A stretch of DNA of 43,423 bases from a virus. Location: positions 1 to 43,423 of the IMG/VR virus record IMGVR_UViG_3300020182_000066, one strand, 5' to 3'. Shown in pieces: positions 7,355 through 15,346 of this stretch. Position 1 is the first letter of the stretch. Every line of letters starts with the position of its first letter. The notes below the pieces were generated by a model, which was not told the DNA's origin, did no database searches, and saw nothing but the letters and a program-made list of their open reading frames with translations. A program made the translations under genes and the position numbers.

Positions 7355-7792
7355 ATGTTTAGCGGTGAATATAACTATGCTACGATTACCACTCAGAGAA
7401 AGTACACAGGTCGAGTTAGAAGGTTTATAGATCTTGCAGCCAAGATGGCAAACCAATCATGCGATCCCGTTAATCGCCATGGCGCTGTTCTCGTAAAGGG
7501 CTCTTCTGTACTGAACGCCAGCCACAATAAGAACAGCTTCTGTTCATTCGGGCAGCGCTTCAGGGAGAAGGGAACTGGAGTCTCAACTATGCACGCTGAA
7601 CTTGGGGCTATATTGGGAATGGACAGAAAAATCACAGAGGGAGCCACAGTGTATGTGGCGCGACTCGGAAAGAGGGGGAACTTGAAGCTCTCAAAGCCTT
7701 GTTCTATGTGTTATTCTGCGATGAAGCACGTGGGAATCAAGAAAGTGGTCTACACGATCAACGGAGAAGTAGCAGGGGTCTACAAGATGTAA
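7355..7792 (+). CDS. Zinc-dependent cytidine/deoxycytidylate deaminase-like protein
   Basis: 145 residues from ATG 7355. The catalytic zinc signature is HAE (80-82) and PCSMC (115-119), as in the cytidine/dCMP deaminase superfamily, where the Glu is the proton shuttle. dCMP deaminase would feed dUMP to the ThyX encoded nearby, though other deaminases, including ones acting on RNA or free bases, share the motif. An in-frame upstream ATG at 7313 is rejected because it lies inside the promoter and before the expected transcript start. TTG at 7349 is a possible alternative start, 5 bases from GGGAGG; ATG 7355 is 11 bases away. It is expressed from its own promoter. Confidence 0.75.
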   Translation: MFSGEYNYATITTQRKYTGRVRRFIDLAAKMANQSCDPVNRHGAVLVKGSSVLNASHNKNSFCSFGQRFREKGTGVSTMHAELGAILGMDRKITEGATVYVARLGKRGNLKLSKPCSMCYSAMKHVGIKKVVYTINGEVAGVYKM

Positions 7793-7799
7793 AGATCCT

Positions 7800-7823
7800 G
7801 TCAACGGGAGCAATATCGTTGAC
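7800..7823 (+). promoter_or_regulatory. Inverted repeat overlapping the -35 of the uvsE promoter
   Basis: GTCAACG (7800-7806) and CGTTGAC (7817-7823) are a perfect 7-bp inverted repeat with a 10-base loop. The 3' arm includes most of the -35 element. No T-run follows. It could be an operator or a 3'-end hairpin for the deaminase mRNA. Confidence 0.5.
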
Positions 7824-7847
7824 ATTTGACGGTAATTGTTCTATACT
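7819..7847 (+). promoter_or_regulatory. Sigma-70-type promoter of the uvsE gene
   Basis: TTGACA at 7819-7824, a 17-base spacer and TATACT at 7842-7847. The leader is about 18 bases and holds AAGGAGAG before the start at 7872. Confidence 0.8.
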
Positions 7848-7871
7848 TATTAAGTAAATTAAGGAGAGATT

Positions 7872-8810
7872 ATGGGCGAAATTAACCTTGGCTACGCATG
7901 CATCTTGACAGCATTGAACGACTTGCCTAAGAAGCAGCGAGTAACAACAAACCGTTCTATGATTAAGAGAACATTTCTATCTAACGGCTTAGCATACGCA
8001 TCAGAGCTTGCACTAAAGAATTGTAAAGACTTGTTGACTATTTTAGAATGGAACGAGGCTCACAACATCAAGTTCTTTCGACTATCTTCCGATCTACTGC
8101 CTTGGTCTTCCGAGTACAACATTTGTGATCTGCCCGACTTTGAAGATATCGCTTTTGCCCTAGACGAGGCTGGCAAATATGCACGTGAACACGGTCACCG
8201 TATTACTACCCACCCTGGTCCATTCAACGTTCTTGGCTCTCCCCGCCCAGATGTCGCAGAAAAGACCATTAAAGAACTAGAGACCCACTCAGAAGTCTTT
8301 GATCTTATGGGCTTGCCTGCTACACCTTATGCGAAGATAAACATTCATGTTGGTGGAACATATGGCGGAGACTTTGCTGGCACAGCAGAGCGCTGGTGTC
8401 GTAATTACTTACGCTTATCCCCCAATGCCCAGAGTCGCCTGACGTTAGAGAATGATGATAAGGCTTCTATGTGGAGCACTCAGCACCTTTATGACTACAT
8501 CTACAAGACTGTAGGCGTTCCGATCGTATTTGATTTCCATCATTATAAGTTCTGTCCCGGCGGACTGACAGAACGTGAGGCACTTAACCTTGCAATCTCT
8601 ACTTGGGGCGATGTTAAGCCAGTTGTTCATTATTCACAGGACCGCAGCGTGGAGCAGAACGATCCAAAGATCAGACCCCAAGCCCACTCTGACTCCTATT
8701 GGACTCCGGTGAATACTTATGGTCGGGATGTGGATGTTATGTGTGAAGCCAAAGGAAAAGAAAAAGCACTCTTCAAGATGCGTGAATTGCTGCAATTAGA
8801 AAATAGTTAA
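7872..8810 (+). CDS. uvsE: UV-damage endonuclease (UVDE/UvsE family)
   Basis: 312 residues, the usual UVDE length. The N-terminus has the family sequence LGYACI. The TIM-barrel metal ligands are spread along the chain in recognisable blocks: HPGPF, NIHVGG, LENDD, DFHHY, VHYSQ, a HSD block and CEAKGKEKA near the end. UVDE nicks DNA 5' to pyrimidine dimers and starts an alternative excision repair. In a marine phage exposed to sunlight this would repair the genome in the infected cell. The start has AAGGAGAG at good spacing and the gene has its own promoter. Confidence 0.9.
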   Translation: MGEINLGYACILTALNDLPKKQRVTTNRSMIKRTFLSNGLAYASELALKNCKDLLTILEWNEAHNIKFFRLSSDLLPWSSEYNICDLPDFEDIAFALDEAGKYAREHGHRITTHPGPFNVLGSPRPDVAEKTIKELETHSEVFDLMGLPATPYAKINIHVGGTYGGDFAGTAERWCRNYLRLSPNAQSRLTLENDDKASMWSTQHLYDYIYKTVGVPIVFDFHHYKFCPGGLTEREALNLAISTWGDVKPVVHYSQDRSVEQNDPKIRPQAHSDSYWTPVNTYGRDVDVMCEAKGKEKALFKMRELLQLENS

Positions 8811-8849
8811 AAGACAATCTTGAAAACATATGGAAATATAGGATTATAA

Positions 8850-9500
8850 ATGAATAATGAAGTAGAACTAATGGGAACCTACGGGAGTGACGAAACACAC
8901 GCACTCTCGGCTTGGACTAGCACCAGCCGCCAGTTAGGTCCAAAGAAGCGCGAGCGCATCGGAAAGCTTCTCAAGATGCTAGCAACCGAGGGGCATATGA
9001 CCCCGTTTGAGAAGTCGTCTCTTCATTTTCTCGTGACGACCGACATCGCGACGCACATCCACCTGCTCAAACACAGGATTGGTGTAAACATCAACGCAGA
9101 GTCGGCACGCTACAAGGAATTCAAGGTTGATAAATATCACCTACCTGTTGATTGGGACGAAGAAGAGCAAGCAGAACTAGAAGCCTTTATCAAGGATGCT
9201 TACGACCGCTATCACAAGTGTATTGCCCGCCTAGAAGAAAAGGGTTACTCACGAAAGCGGGCTAAGGAAAGTGCTCGTCTTTACCTACCCTACGGCATTC
9301 AGATCACTTGCGACATTATGTTCAACTGGCGCTCATTCGCTCATTTCCAGAAACTACGAAATGACGAACACGCCCAATTGGAGGTTCGTGAGGTCGCAGC
9401 AGAAATGCTAAGACTTGTAGAAGAGCAAGGCGACTTCCCTAAGACGATCGAAGCTATGACCGCAGCAGGAATGCTTCCGGTCAAGGAGAACGAAGAATGA
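8850..9500 (+). CDS. thyX: FAD-dependent thymidylate synthase
   Basis: 216 residues, the normal ThyX length. The diagnostic segment is KHRIGVNINAESARY, a variant of the RHRxxSxNxxSxR motif with Lys at the first position and one extra residue. TEGHMTPFEKSSLHF near the N-terminus and the C-terminal QLRND-type segment (QKLRNDEHAQLEVRE) also fit. ThyX makes dTMP from dUMP with FAD and methylene-tetrahydrofolate. The ribosome site before ATG 8850 is weak, and there is no convincing promoter in the 39-base gap, so it is probably read from the uvsE promoter. The last codons are formed by a repeated ribosome-binding cassette and encode KENEE; the stop overlaps the next start (ATGA). Confidence 0.9.
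   Translation: MNNEVELMGTYGSDETHALSAWTSTSRQLGPKKRERIGKLLKMLATEGHMTPFEKSSLHFLVTTDIATHIHLLKHRIGVNINAESARYKEFKVDKYHLPVDWDEEEQAELEAFIKDAYDRYHKCIARLEEKGYSRKRAKESARLYLPYGIQITCDIMFNWRSFAHFQKLRNDEHAQLEVREVAAEMLRLVEEQGDFPKTIEAMTAAGMLPVKENEE
9483..9500 (+). promoter_or_regulatory. Repeated ribosome-binding cassette, copy 1
   Basis: AAGGAGAACGAAGAATGA: a Shine-Dalgarno site, a fixed spacer and an ATGA stop/start overlap. It encodes the last residues of ThyX (KENEE) and starts the next gene. The same 18 bases recur at 10402 and 42931, with one-mismatch copies at 9878 and 42778. Confidence 0.85.
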
Positions 9501-9895
9501 AATCAGATTATGTTTATAGTCTCATTGAAAGAATACTTTATGATGAAAAGTATTACTATTTTGATGGTGAGATAAAGGATTATCGTGGCGCAGTAGAGGT
9601 GCATTGTTCATTTGAAGAAATGATGACTTTCGTCCAAGATGTTGAAAAGCGAGGCTGGAACGGGTTTGTTGAACATGATCCAAAAAGGTTACTTTTCGGG
9701 GTAAGATTTGATATGACCGGACCCGATTATGATGGTTTTAAAGTTTTTTGCAAGGTCAGTGGCATGAACAATGTTGTTAAAAATCTAAAAAACTCTTATC
9801 CAGAAATAGTTTCTGAAATGAATCTGTTGATGTCCTCAAAGAATAAACTCTTTCGGGAAGTGATACCTAGCAGATACAAGGAGAGCGAAGAATGA
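9497..9895 (+). CDS. Unknown protein, 132 residues
   Basis: The family is not recognised. The chain is soluble, rich in aromatic residues and acidic, with alternating helices and strands; no Cys cluster, nucleotide motif or membrane segment is seen. It starts in the ATGA overlap with thyX, driven by the repeated ribosome-binding cassette, and ends in another copy of that cassette, giving a C-terminal KESEE tail. Position between ThyX and a zinc-ribbon protein gives no firm clue to function. Confidence 0.7.
   Translation: MKSDYVYSLIERILYDEKYYYFDGEIKDYRGAVEVHCSFEEMMTFVQDVEKRGWNGFVEHDPKRLLFGVRFDMTGPDYDGFKVFCKVSGMNNVVKNLKNSYPEIVSEMNLLMSSKNKLFREVIPSRYKESEE
9878..9895 (+). promoter_or_regulatory. 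Repeated ribosome-binding cassette, copy 2
   Basis: AAGGAGAGCGAAGAATGA, one mismatch from copy 1. It ends the 132-residue gene and starts the next one in an ATGA overlap. Confidence 0.8.
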
Positions 9896-10419
9896 GCGAC
9901 GTACCACCAATGTATGAGTGCCTTGTTTGGGATCATACCGATCCTGTCAGCACAAGGCGGGTACTTGATTGGATAGAGACCCAACCAAGAAAGGCAACAG
10001 TCGGGTACATCCAGATCGGACAACAGAGCCCCATTAAAATTACTCACAAGAACCGACACACGTGGCAGAAGATATTATTTGACTGTGATCAAGAACTAAC
10101 TCAGTTTTGTGAGAAATGCGGTCAGGAGATGTTAGAAGATGAGTACTCTACATCCGATCTTATTTGCGATACTTGTGTTGGTGAACGTGACAGAGGGTCC
10201 AGCAAATGGGAACCGCTTGTCGACAAGTGGGCTGGCAAAGATGTTTATGATAATAAAATGTGCCGCTACGGAGTTGTGCAGAAAATGCCGCCTGCTACTG
10301 GTGTTTCATACTATAAAGACATCGAGCAGAATGAAGACGTTACAAAATGGTACGACTGCCCGCATTGTGATGCCGGCTACCCAGATCAAAAGTGCATATG
10401 CAAGGAGAACGAAGAATGA
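9892..10419 (+). CDS. Unknown protein with two zinc-ribbon-like Cys clusters
   Basis: 175 residues. The first cluster is FCEKCG followed about 18 residues later by CDTC, a four-Cys zinc ribbon. A second set, CPHC with CIC close behind, lies at the C-terminus. The N-terminal 70 residues are not recognised. Zinc ribbons often bind nucleic acid or hold protein interfaces, but no enzyme motif is visible. It starts and ends in copies of the ribosome-binding cassette and has the same KENEE tail as ThyX. The next reading frame opened by that cassette stops after three codons, so this is the last gene of the uvsE-thyX unit. Confidence 0.7.
   Translation: MSDVPPMYECLVWDHTDPVSTRRVLDWIETQPRKATVGYIQIGQQSPIKITHKNRHTWQKILFDCDQELTQFCEKCGQEMLEDEYSTSDLICDTCVGERDRGSSKWEPLVDKWAGKDVYDNKMCRYGVVQKMPPATGVSYYKDIEQNEDVTKWYDCPHCDAGYPDQKCICKENEE
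10402..10419 (+). promoter_or_regulatory. Repeated ribosome-binding cassette, copy 3, leading nowhere
   Basis: AAGGAGAACGAAGAATGA, identical to copy 1. Its ATG (10416-10418) opens only Met-Asn-Ala before TGA, and the promoter TTGACA begins at 10424. This looks like a join where a downstream gene was lost or replaced. Confidence 0.75.
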
Positions 10420-10423
10420 ATGC

Positions 10424-10452
10424 TTGACAAGTGCCCTTGGGCGTGCTATTCT
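10424..10452 (+). promoter_or_regulatory. Sigma-70-type promoter of the 5' nuclease gene
   Basis: TTGACA at 10424-10429, a 17-base spacer and TATTCT at 10447-10452. The transcript should start near 10459, giving a long leader of about 125 bases. The spacer holds the inverted repeat GTGCCC-TT-GGGCGT. Confidence 0.8.
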
Positions 10453-10458
10453 CTTATA

Positions 10459-10583
10459 AGAAAGTGAGAGAAATAAGAAGTCTTATTCCGAGTCGGAATT
10501 AGCCAGCAAAAACTAGCAGAAACGCTTAGGTGCCCGAAAGGGCGTATGAAGCATATTCTAAAAAACAGTTCACGGAGAGAAGA
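10459..10583 (+). promoter_or_regulatory. Long structured mRNA leader of the 5' nuclease gene
   Basis: No gene is supported in 10420-10583. Two strong hairpins are visible. Bases 10482-10502 fold with ATTCCG/CGGAAT plus two outer pairs after one mismatch. The second, near 10525-10552, is GTGCCC-GAAA-GGGCGT, a stem capped by a GNRA-type loop, enclosed by GCTT/AAGC. The second repeats the inverted repeat in the promoter spacer. A riboswitch, an autoregulatory site or a processing signal are all possible; no known class was recognised. The 5' nuclease frame runs through the end of this leader from GTG 10530, but the ATG at 10584 has the better ribosome site. Confidence 0.5.
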
Positions 10584-11582
10584 ATGAGCGAAGAAGACAA
10601 GACAAAAAGAGTTCTAATAATAGACGGAGCAAATGCCGTTATACGTGCATATATAGTTGATCCTAGCCTGTCTCATCACGGACAGCCGATTGGTGGACTA
10701 AAAGGGTTTATCAAGATTCTTCAAAAGCTAGTACGCCAGACAAAGCCAGATTCGATTGTTGTTTGTTGGGATGGGGCTAATGGTTCCAAGAAGCGTAAAG
10801 ATATGGATAAGAACTATAAGGCAGGTCGCAAGCCAATCCGCCTGAATCGAGCCCACCACAACCTGACTGACGATGAGGAGCTTAAGAATAAGATCTGGCA
10901 ACAGACTCGACTGATGGAATACCTTAATAATATGCCAATCATTCAGTCGATCTTGCCAGAGATCGAAGCTGACGATATAATTTCATATGTTTGCTCAATG
11001 GAGCATTACGCAGATTATCAGAAGATTATCGTCTCCAACGATAAAGACTTTATGCAAATTTGTAGTGAGATGACCGTTCTATGGCGTCCAGTAAAGGACG
11101 AGATCCTAAACTCTAAGAGGATCGTAGAGCAAACAGGCGTTCATCCGACCAATATGGCACTAGCGAGAGCAATTATTGGAGACTCCTCTGATAATCTCCC
11201 TGGAGTGAAGGGTGCTGGATTCAAAACCGTAGCTAAGCGTATGGGTTTCCTATCAGAGAGCCAGACGTACACAATCGATGAAGTTATGGAACACTGCGCA
11301 GAGAAGTCTATCACCAGTAATCTAAAGTTCTACCAGAACGTATTAGAAAACAAGGAGCTTATCGAGCACAACTATAAGATGATGCAACTGTACTCGCCTC
11401 AAATGTCTATCCAATCAAAGATTCATGTCAAGGAATCGATAGAGAACTTTGAATGTGATTTCAATAAAACAGAGATCATTCGACTTATGCGCGAAGATGG
11501 TTTTGGTGAACTAAACTGGGGAGATCTCAAGGGACACTTAAACAGGATCTCCGTTGATTGTGTAGATATGACAAATGAATAA
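10584..11582 (+). CDS. 5'-3' exonuclease / RNase H-like flap nuclease
   Basis: 332 residues. The FEN/PIN nuclease acidic residues are in place: LIIDGAN at the N-terminus, VCWDGANGSKKRK, EIEADDIIS, SNDKDFMQI, and GDSSDNLPGVKGAGFKTV, which combines the last acidic residues with the helix-hairpin-helix. This is the T4 RNase H and Pol I 5'-nuclease family; it removes RNA primers and flaps on the lagging strand. Since the family A polymerase here has no 5' nuclease domain, this gene supplies that activity. ATG 10584 is chosen because GGAGAG lies just upstream. GTG 10530 would add 18 residues encoded by the structured leader and is less likely. Confidence 0.85.
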   Translation: MSEEDKTKRVLIIDGANAVIRAYIVDPSLSHHGQPIGGLKGFIKILQKLVRQTKPDSIVVCWDGANGSKKRKDMDKNYKAGRKPIRLNRAHHNLTDDEELKNKIWQQTRLMEYLNNMPIIQSILPEIEADDIISYVCSMEHYADYQKIIVSNDKDFMQICSEMTVLWRPVKDEILNSKRIVEQTGVHPTNMALARAIIGDSSDNLPGVKGAGFKTVAKRMGFLSESQTYTIDEVMEHCAEKSITSNLKFYQNVLENKELIEHNYKMMQLYSPQMSIQSKIHVKESIENFECDFNKTEIIRLMREDGFGELNWGDLKGHLNRISVDCVDMTNE

Positions 11583-11590
11583 ATCAGAAA

Positions 11591-11624
11591 TATACCTTGA
11601 CTTTGGGGGTAGATCAGGTATAAT
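11591..11624 (+). promoter_or_regulatory. Promoter of the helicase gene, framed by an inverted repeat
   Basis: TTGACT at 11597-11602, a 16-base spacer and TATAAT at 11619-11624. TATACCT (11591-11597) and AGGTATA (11616-11622) are a perfect 7-bp inverted repeat whose arms reach into the -35 and -10. The site suits an operator. RNA from upstream could also fold it, with an 18-base loop. Confidence 0.75.
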
Positions 11625-11648
11625 TGTAGTTACTAAGAGAGAGTACTA

Positions 11649-13043
11649 ATGCTAGCAGAAAAAGTAAACCTTGGGAAATACGGTAAGACTTTTCAAGAAG
11701 GATTAGTTCAATTGATCTTTGAAGATCGACCCTTTGCAGATCAGATAACTGAAGTATTAGATGTAAGCTTTATCGAGCTTGAATACTTGCAAGTATTCCT
11801 AAGAAAGACAATGCAGTTCCGGCATCGCTACGACAAGCACCCATCTGTCGACGCAATGTTGACGATTCTTAAGACGGAACTAGATAACGAAGATGAAGTA
11901 CTCCGCACACAGGTGCAAGATTACTTTTCAAGAATGCACGCACAAGAGGTGACGGACACTGGATACATAAAAGAAACTTCTCTTGATTTTTGCAGAAAGC
12001 AAAATCTCAAAGAAGCAATGATGAAATCTGTGGGGCTATTGCAGAACTGCTCTTTCGATGAGATATCCAAAGTTATCAACGATGCCCTAAAATTGGGATC
12101 TGAGAATAACTTTGGATATGATTATATGGTCGACTTTGAAAAGAGGTTCGAACCAAAATTCAGAAATACGGTCACGACTGGCTGGAAGGATATGGATGAT
12201 ATCACTGGTGGAGGTCTTGGTAAGAGCGAGCTAGGCGTTGTTATCGCACCCACAGGTGCTGGTAAGTCTATGGTACTAGTCCACTTGGGTTCTCAAGCGA
12301 TAAAGGAAGGAAAGACGGTTGTACACTACACCCTGGAGCTTCAGGATACGGTTATTGCAACAAGATATGACAGCTGTATCACGGGCTATCCTCTGTCAGA
12401 TATCATAAACTTTAAAGAAGAAGTATATGAGGAGATCAAGGATCTCGAAGGAGGGCTAATCATCAAGGAGTATCCAACTAAGTCTGCATCAACAAGCACA
12501 ATCCGAGCCCACCTATCGAGACTTATCAAGAGGGGTATTGAGCCAGGACTCATTATTGTAGACTACGCAGATCTACTTAAGCCAGTTCAAGTAAGAAAAG
12601 AGAAAAGAAACGAACTAGAATCTATTTACGAAGAGTTGAGAGGGCTTTCGACAGAGTTTCAGTGTCCTATTTGGACGGCTTCGCAAACGAATCGTTCCGG
12701 ACTCAGCGCAGAAGTGATTACGATGGAGCAGATATCGGAAGCATTTAATAAGTGCTTTGTTGCAGATTTCATTTTTTCTGTTTCTCGCACAATTGAAGAT
12801 AAGCAAAACAACCTAGGCAAGATTTTTATAGCGAAGAATAGAAATGGTCCTGACGGAATGATCTTCAATATCTTTATGGACACCTCAAGCGTGAATATCA
12901 AGATATTGCCAAAGGTGCCTGGATTATCCACTGGCACAGCTGTCACTCATAGCAACGTCGCAACTTCTCCGGTAGCCCTAGACTCGCGCGCACAACAAGC
13001 GCTATTAAAAGCAAAATACACCAAACTTAAGAGGAAAAAATAA
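11649..13043 (+). CDS. Replicative DNA helicase, DnaB/T4 gp41-like
   Basis: 464 residues, like T4 gp41 (475). Walker A is APTGAGKS (200-207) in the RecA-like core, preceded by TTGWKDMDDITGGGL, the usual entry to DnaB-family cores. The Walker B strand is GLIIVDYADLL, and a SQTNRSG sensor segment follows. The N-terminal 150 residues are helical, as in DnaB N-terminal domains. It would unwind DNA as a hexamer on the lagging strand. The C-terminal 35 residues are Ala/Ser/Lys-rich and probably flexible. The gene has its own promoter 25 bases upstream and runs directly into the RNR gene, three bases away. Confidence 0.9.
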   Translation: MLAEKVNLGKYGKTFQEGLVQLIFEDRPFADQITEVLDVSFIELEYLQVFLRKTMQFRHRYDKHPSVDAMLTILKTELDNEDEVLRTQVQDYFSRMHAQEVTDTGYIKETSLDFCRKQNLKEAMMKSVGLLQNCSFDEISKVINDALKLGSENNFGYDYMVDFEKRFEPKFRNTVTTGWKDMDDITGGGLGKSELGVVIAPTGAGKSMVLVHLGSQAIKEGKTVVHYTLELQDTVIATRYDSCITGYPLSDIINFKEEVYEEIKDLEGGLIIKEYPTKSASTSTIRAHLSRLIKRGIEPGLIIVDYADLLKPVQVRKEKRNELESIYEELRGLSTEFQCPIWTASQTNRSGLSAEVITMEQISEAFNKCFVADFIFSVSRTIEDKQNNLGKIFIAKNRNGPDGMIFNIFMDTSSVNIKILPKVPGLSTGTAVTHSNVATSPVALDSRAQQALLKAKYTKLKRKK

Positions 13044-13045
13044 CA

Positions 13046-15013
13046 ATGAGAACAATTCAAAACATTCGCCGATTTCGCTTGTCGGATACGTTTGTCGAGC
13101 CCTACAAGATTGCCACTGTACCTTGGGGACCGCTTGGGTATGTTACGTTTAAACGAACATATGCACGCAGACTGAGTGAGTTCGATCCAGAAGCTGTCGG
13201 TACAGAAGAGTGGTGGCAGACCTGCCGGAGAGTCATTGAAGGCATGTTTAACATGCAAAAGCAGCACGTTTTTCATCTTGGTCTTGAGTGGAATGATGCA
13301 AAAGCACAAAGAACTGCTAAAGACGCATACGACAGACTGTTCAATTTGAAGTGGACCCCTCCCGGTCGCGGTCTGTGGATGATGGGAACGAAATTCATTG
13401 AAGAGCGAACAGCTGCCGGATTGTTTAATTGCGCTTTCCGCTCTACCAAAGACCTTCCATCCAAGGGTGGTTATCTATTTGCTTGGATGATGGATGCTTT
13501 GATGGTCGGAATCGGTGTAGGTTTTGATACCGAAGGATCTGGCACCATAACTATTCGTGAGCCAGACTACACTAGTGATGTTCTTGTTATAGATGACTCC
13601 CGTGAAGGGTGGGTTGACTCTGTTCATATACTCATAGACGGATTTTTCTTTGGCTCAAAGGTTCCAAAGTTTGACTATTCCGCTATTCGACCAGAAGGCG
13701 CACTAATCCATGGGTTCGGAGGAACTTCATCAGGATACGCCCCTCTCAAAGAATTGCACGATAACTTATCTGAGTTGTATACTGCAAACATTGGAAAACT
13801 AATCACGTCAGTAGATATTGTCGACACAGAAAACCTTATTGGTCGCTGCGTTGTAGCCGGAAATGTGCGCCGCTCTGCCGCTCTTGCTATGGGTCGCCAC
13901 GATGATAAGCACTATCTTGAGATGAAGAACGATTCTGAAAAGCTGCATCACCACCGATGGGGTTCGAACAACTCATTTAACGCCGTAGTGGGCATGGACT
14001 ACGAGTGGCATGCCGCACAGTCACAGAAGAATGGTGAGCCTGGGTACATTTGGCTCAATAACGCCAGAACTCGTGGTCGCTTTAAGGATGGAGAGCGCCT
14101 AGATGATATAAATGTCGCAGGGTTTAATCCTTGCGTCGAGCAGCAACTGGAGGATGCTGAGCTTTGTTGCCTCGTTGAGACGTTCCCTGCAAAGCACGAA
14201 GACTTTGAAGATTACCTCAAGACGCTAAAGATTGCTTACCTGTACGGTAAGACTATTACCTTGTCTAACACGCACTGGCCAGAGACCAATGCAAAGATGC
14301 TAAAGAATCGCCGTATCGGTCTATCTCAATCTGGCGTGGTTCAAGCTTTCAATAAACATGGTCGTCGCGAGCTATACAATTGGTGTGATCGGGCATACAC
14401 ATATGTCCAAGAACTTGATGAAGAGTATTCAAACTGGCTTTGCATCCCAAAGTCGATCCGCACGACTTCGATTAAGCCATCCGGCACAGTCTCTCTGCTT
14501 AACGGATCAACCCCTGGAATCCATTTCCCAGAGGATGAGTACTATATTCGCAGGATTCGGTTCGGAAAGAGTTCGTCTCTACTCCCCGCTCTTGCAGAAG
14601 CTGGATATTTTATTGAAGATGACGTATACTCCCCGAATACTGTTTGTGTTGAGTTTCCCGTAAAAGAACCGTACTTCCTCAAAGGAAAGAGGGATGTCGG
14701 TATGTGGGAACAGCTAGAGATAGCTGCGCAGTATCAGCATTTCTGGGCAGATAACTCAGTATCTATAACAGTAACATTTAAGCCGGAAGAGGCTAGCCAG
14801 ATCAAGGATGCATTAGAAATGTACGAGAGTCGACTCAAGGCAGTCTCCTTCCTTCGATACGAAGAGACAGGATATAAGCAAGCGCCATATGAGCCTATAC
14901 CAAAAGAGAAGTATGAAGCCTTGATTTCGAAAATAACTCCTGTGCAAAGGTTCGTAACGAACGAAGGCGGAGTTGGTAGCAAATTCTGCTCGAATGATTC
15001 TTGCGAAATTTAA
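13046..15013 (+). CDS. Adenosylcobalamin-dependent ribonucleotide reductase (class II, monomeric type)
   Basis: 655 residues, somewhat shorter than the 739-residue Lactobacillus enzyme. Class II RNR features in order: PPGRGLWMMGT, AGLFNCAF with the first redox Cys, the NPCVEQ catalytic loop with Cys and Glu of the radical site, ELCCLVETFP carrying the second redox Cys, the TIKPSGTVSLL-type phosphate-binding segment, and a C-terminal FCSNDSCEI with the Cys pair that relays reducing power. It converts ribonucleotides to deoxyribonucleotides using B12 and needs no second subunit, so the host must supply or import cobalamin. Thioredoxin- and glutaredoxin-like proteins encoded at 24188 and 40926 could reduce it. 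It is translated right after the helicase. Confidence 0.9.
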   Translation: MRTIQNIRRFRLSDTFVEPYKIATVPWGPLGYVTFKRTYARRLSEFDPEAVGTEEWWQTCRRVIEGMFNMQKQHVFHLGLEWNDAKAQRTAKDAYDRLFNLKWTPPGRGLWMMGTKFIEERTAAGLFNCAFRSTKDLPSKGGYLFAWMMDALMVGIGVGFDTEGSGTITIREPDYTSDVLVIDDSREGWVDSVHILIDGFFFGSKVPKFDYSAIRPEGALIHGFGGTSSGYAPLKELHDNLSELYTANIGKLITSVDIVDTENLIGRCVVAGNVRRSAALAMGRHDDKHYLEMKNDSEKLHHHRWGSNNSFNAVVGMDYEWHAAQSQKNGEPGYIWLNNARTRGRFKDGERLDDINVAGFNPCVEQQLEDAELCCLVETFPAKHEDFEDYLKTLKIAYLYGKTITLSNTHWPETNAKMLKNRRIGLSQSGVVQAFNKHGRRELYNWCDRAYTYVQELDEEYSNWLCIPKSIRTTSIKPSGTVSLLNGSTPGIHFPEDEYYIRRIRFGKSSSLLPALAEAGYFIEDDVYSPNTVCVEFPVKEPYFLKGKRDVGMWEQLEIAAQYQHFWADNSVSITVTFKPEEASQIKDALEMYESRLKAVSFLRYEETGYKQAPYEPIPKEKYEALISKITPVQRFVTNEGGVGSKFCSNDSCEI

Positions 15014-15033
15014 GTAATAAAATAGGAGAAATT

Positions 15034-15321
15034 ATGTTTAAGCCAGTTAATAGGTATATTCAAGTCGAGTTAGCAAGTTTGAGTGAACAGGAGACAAGCA
15101 CAGGTATTCTTCTGCCTTCCGACTATAAGCCGACTGAAGATCGCTACACAAAAGTGAAAATTAAGAGTTGGGCGGACGATGTTAGGTTTGCCTCTATCTT
15201 AGCCACAAATAGTTGGGCTATTGTGGACAAGACTATGATTGAGGAGCTTAATTTTGATGGACAGAAGACGAGTGTGATATTGGATAATTATATCTTAGGA
15301 CTACTTACTGTTAAGAAATAA
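15034..15321 (+). CDS. GroES-like co-chaperonin
   Basis: 95 residues, the GroES size. The start KPVNRYIQVEL matches the GroES 'RPLhDRViVk' strand. TSTGILLPSDY corresponds to the mobile-loop end and following strand (GGIvLp). The C-terminal KTSVILDNYILGLL matches 'eeyLImsesDILai'. T4 gp31 is the known phage example, needed to fold the capsid protein with host GroEL. This phage also encodes a GroEL at 29508, 14 kb away. ATG 15034 is chosen for its AGGAGA site; the frame also has an ATG at 15001 inside the RNR gene. The hydrophobic GIL tripeptide that contacts GroEL is visible. Confidence 0.75.
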   Translation: MFKPVNRYIQVELASLSEQETSTGILLPSDYKPTEDRYTKVKIKSWADDVRFASILATNSWAIVDKTMIEELNFDGQKTSVILDNYILGLLTVKK

Positions 15322-15346
15322 CCCACCAATTGGTTAAAATAACAGT

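Noticed and set aside
8820-8850. TTGAAA with a TATAAA before thyX as a promoter
   Set aside because: The spacing is 19 bases and the TATAAA overlaps the thyX start codon, so no usable leader would result.
10530-10583. GTG start extending the 5' nuclease by 18 residues
   Set aside because: The extension is encoded by the GNRA hairpin of the leader and has no good ribosome site; ATG 10584 has GGAGAG.
10459-10583. tRNA or known riboswitch in the leader
   Set aside because: No cloverleaf, anticodon arm or TTC-type arm can be drawn, and no known riboswitch core was recognised.
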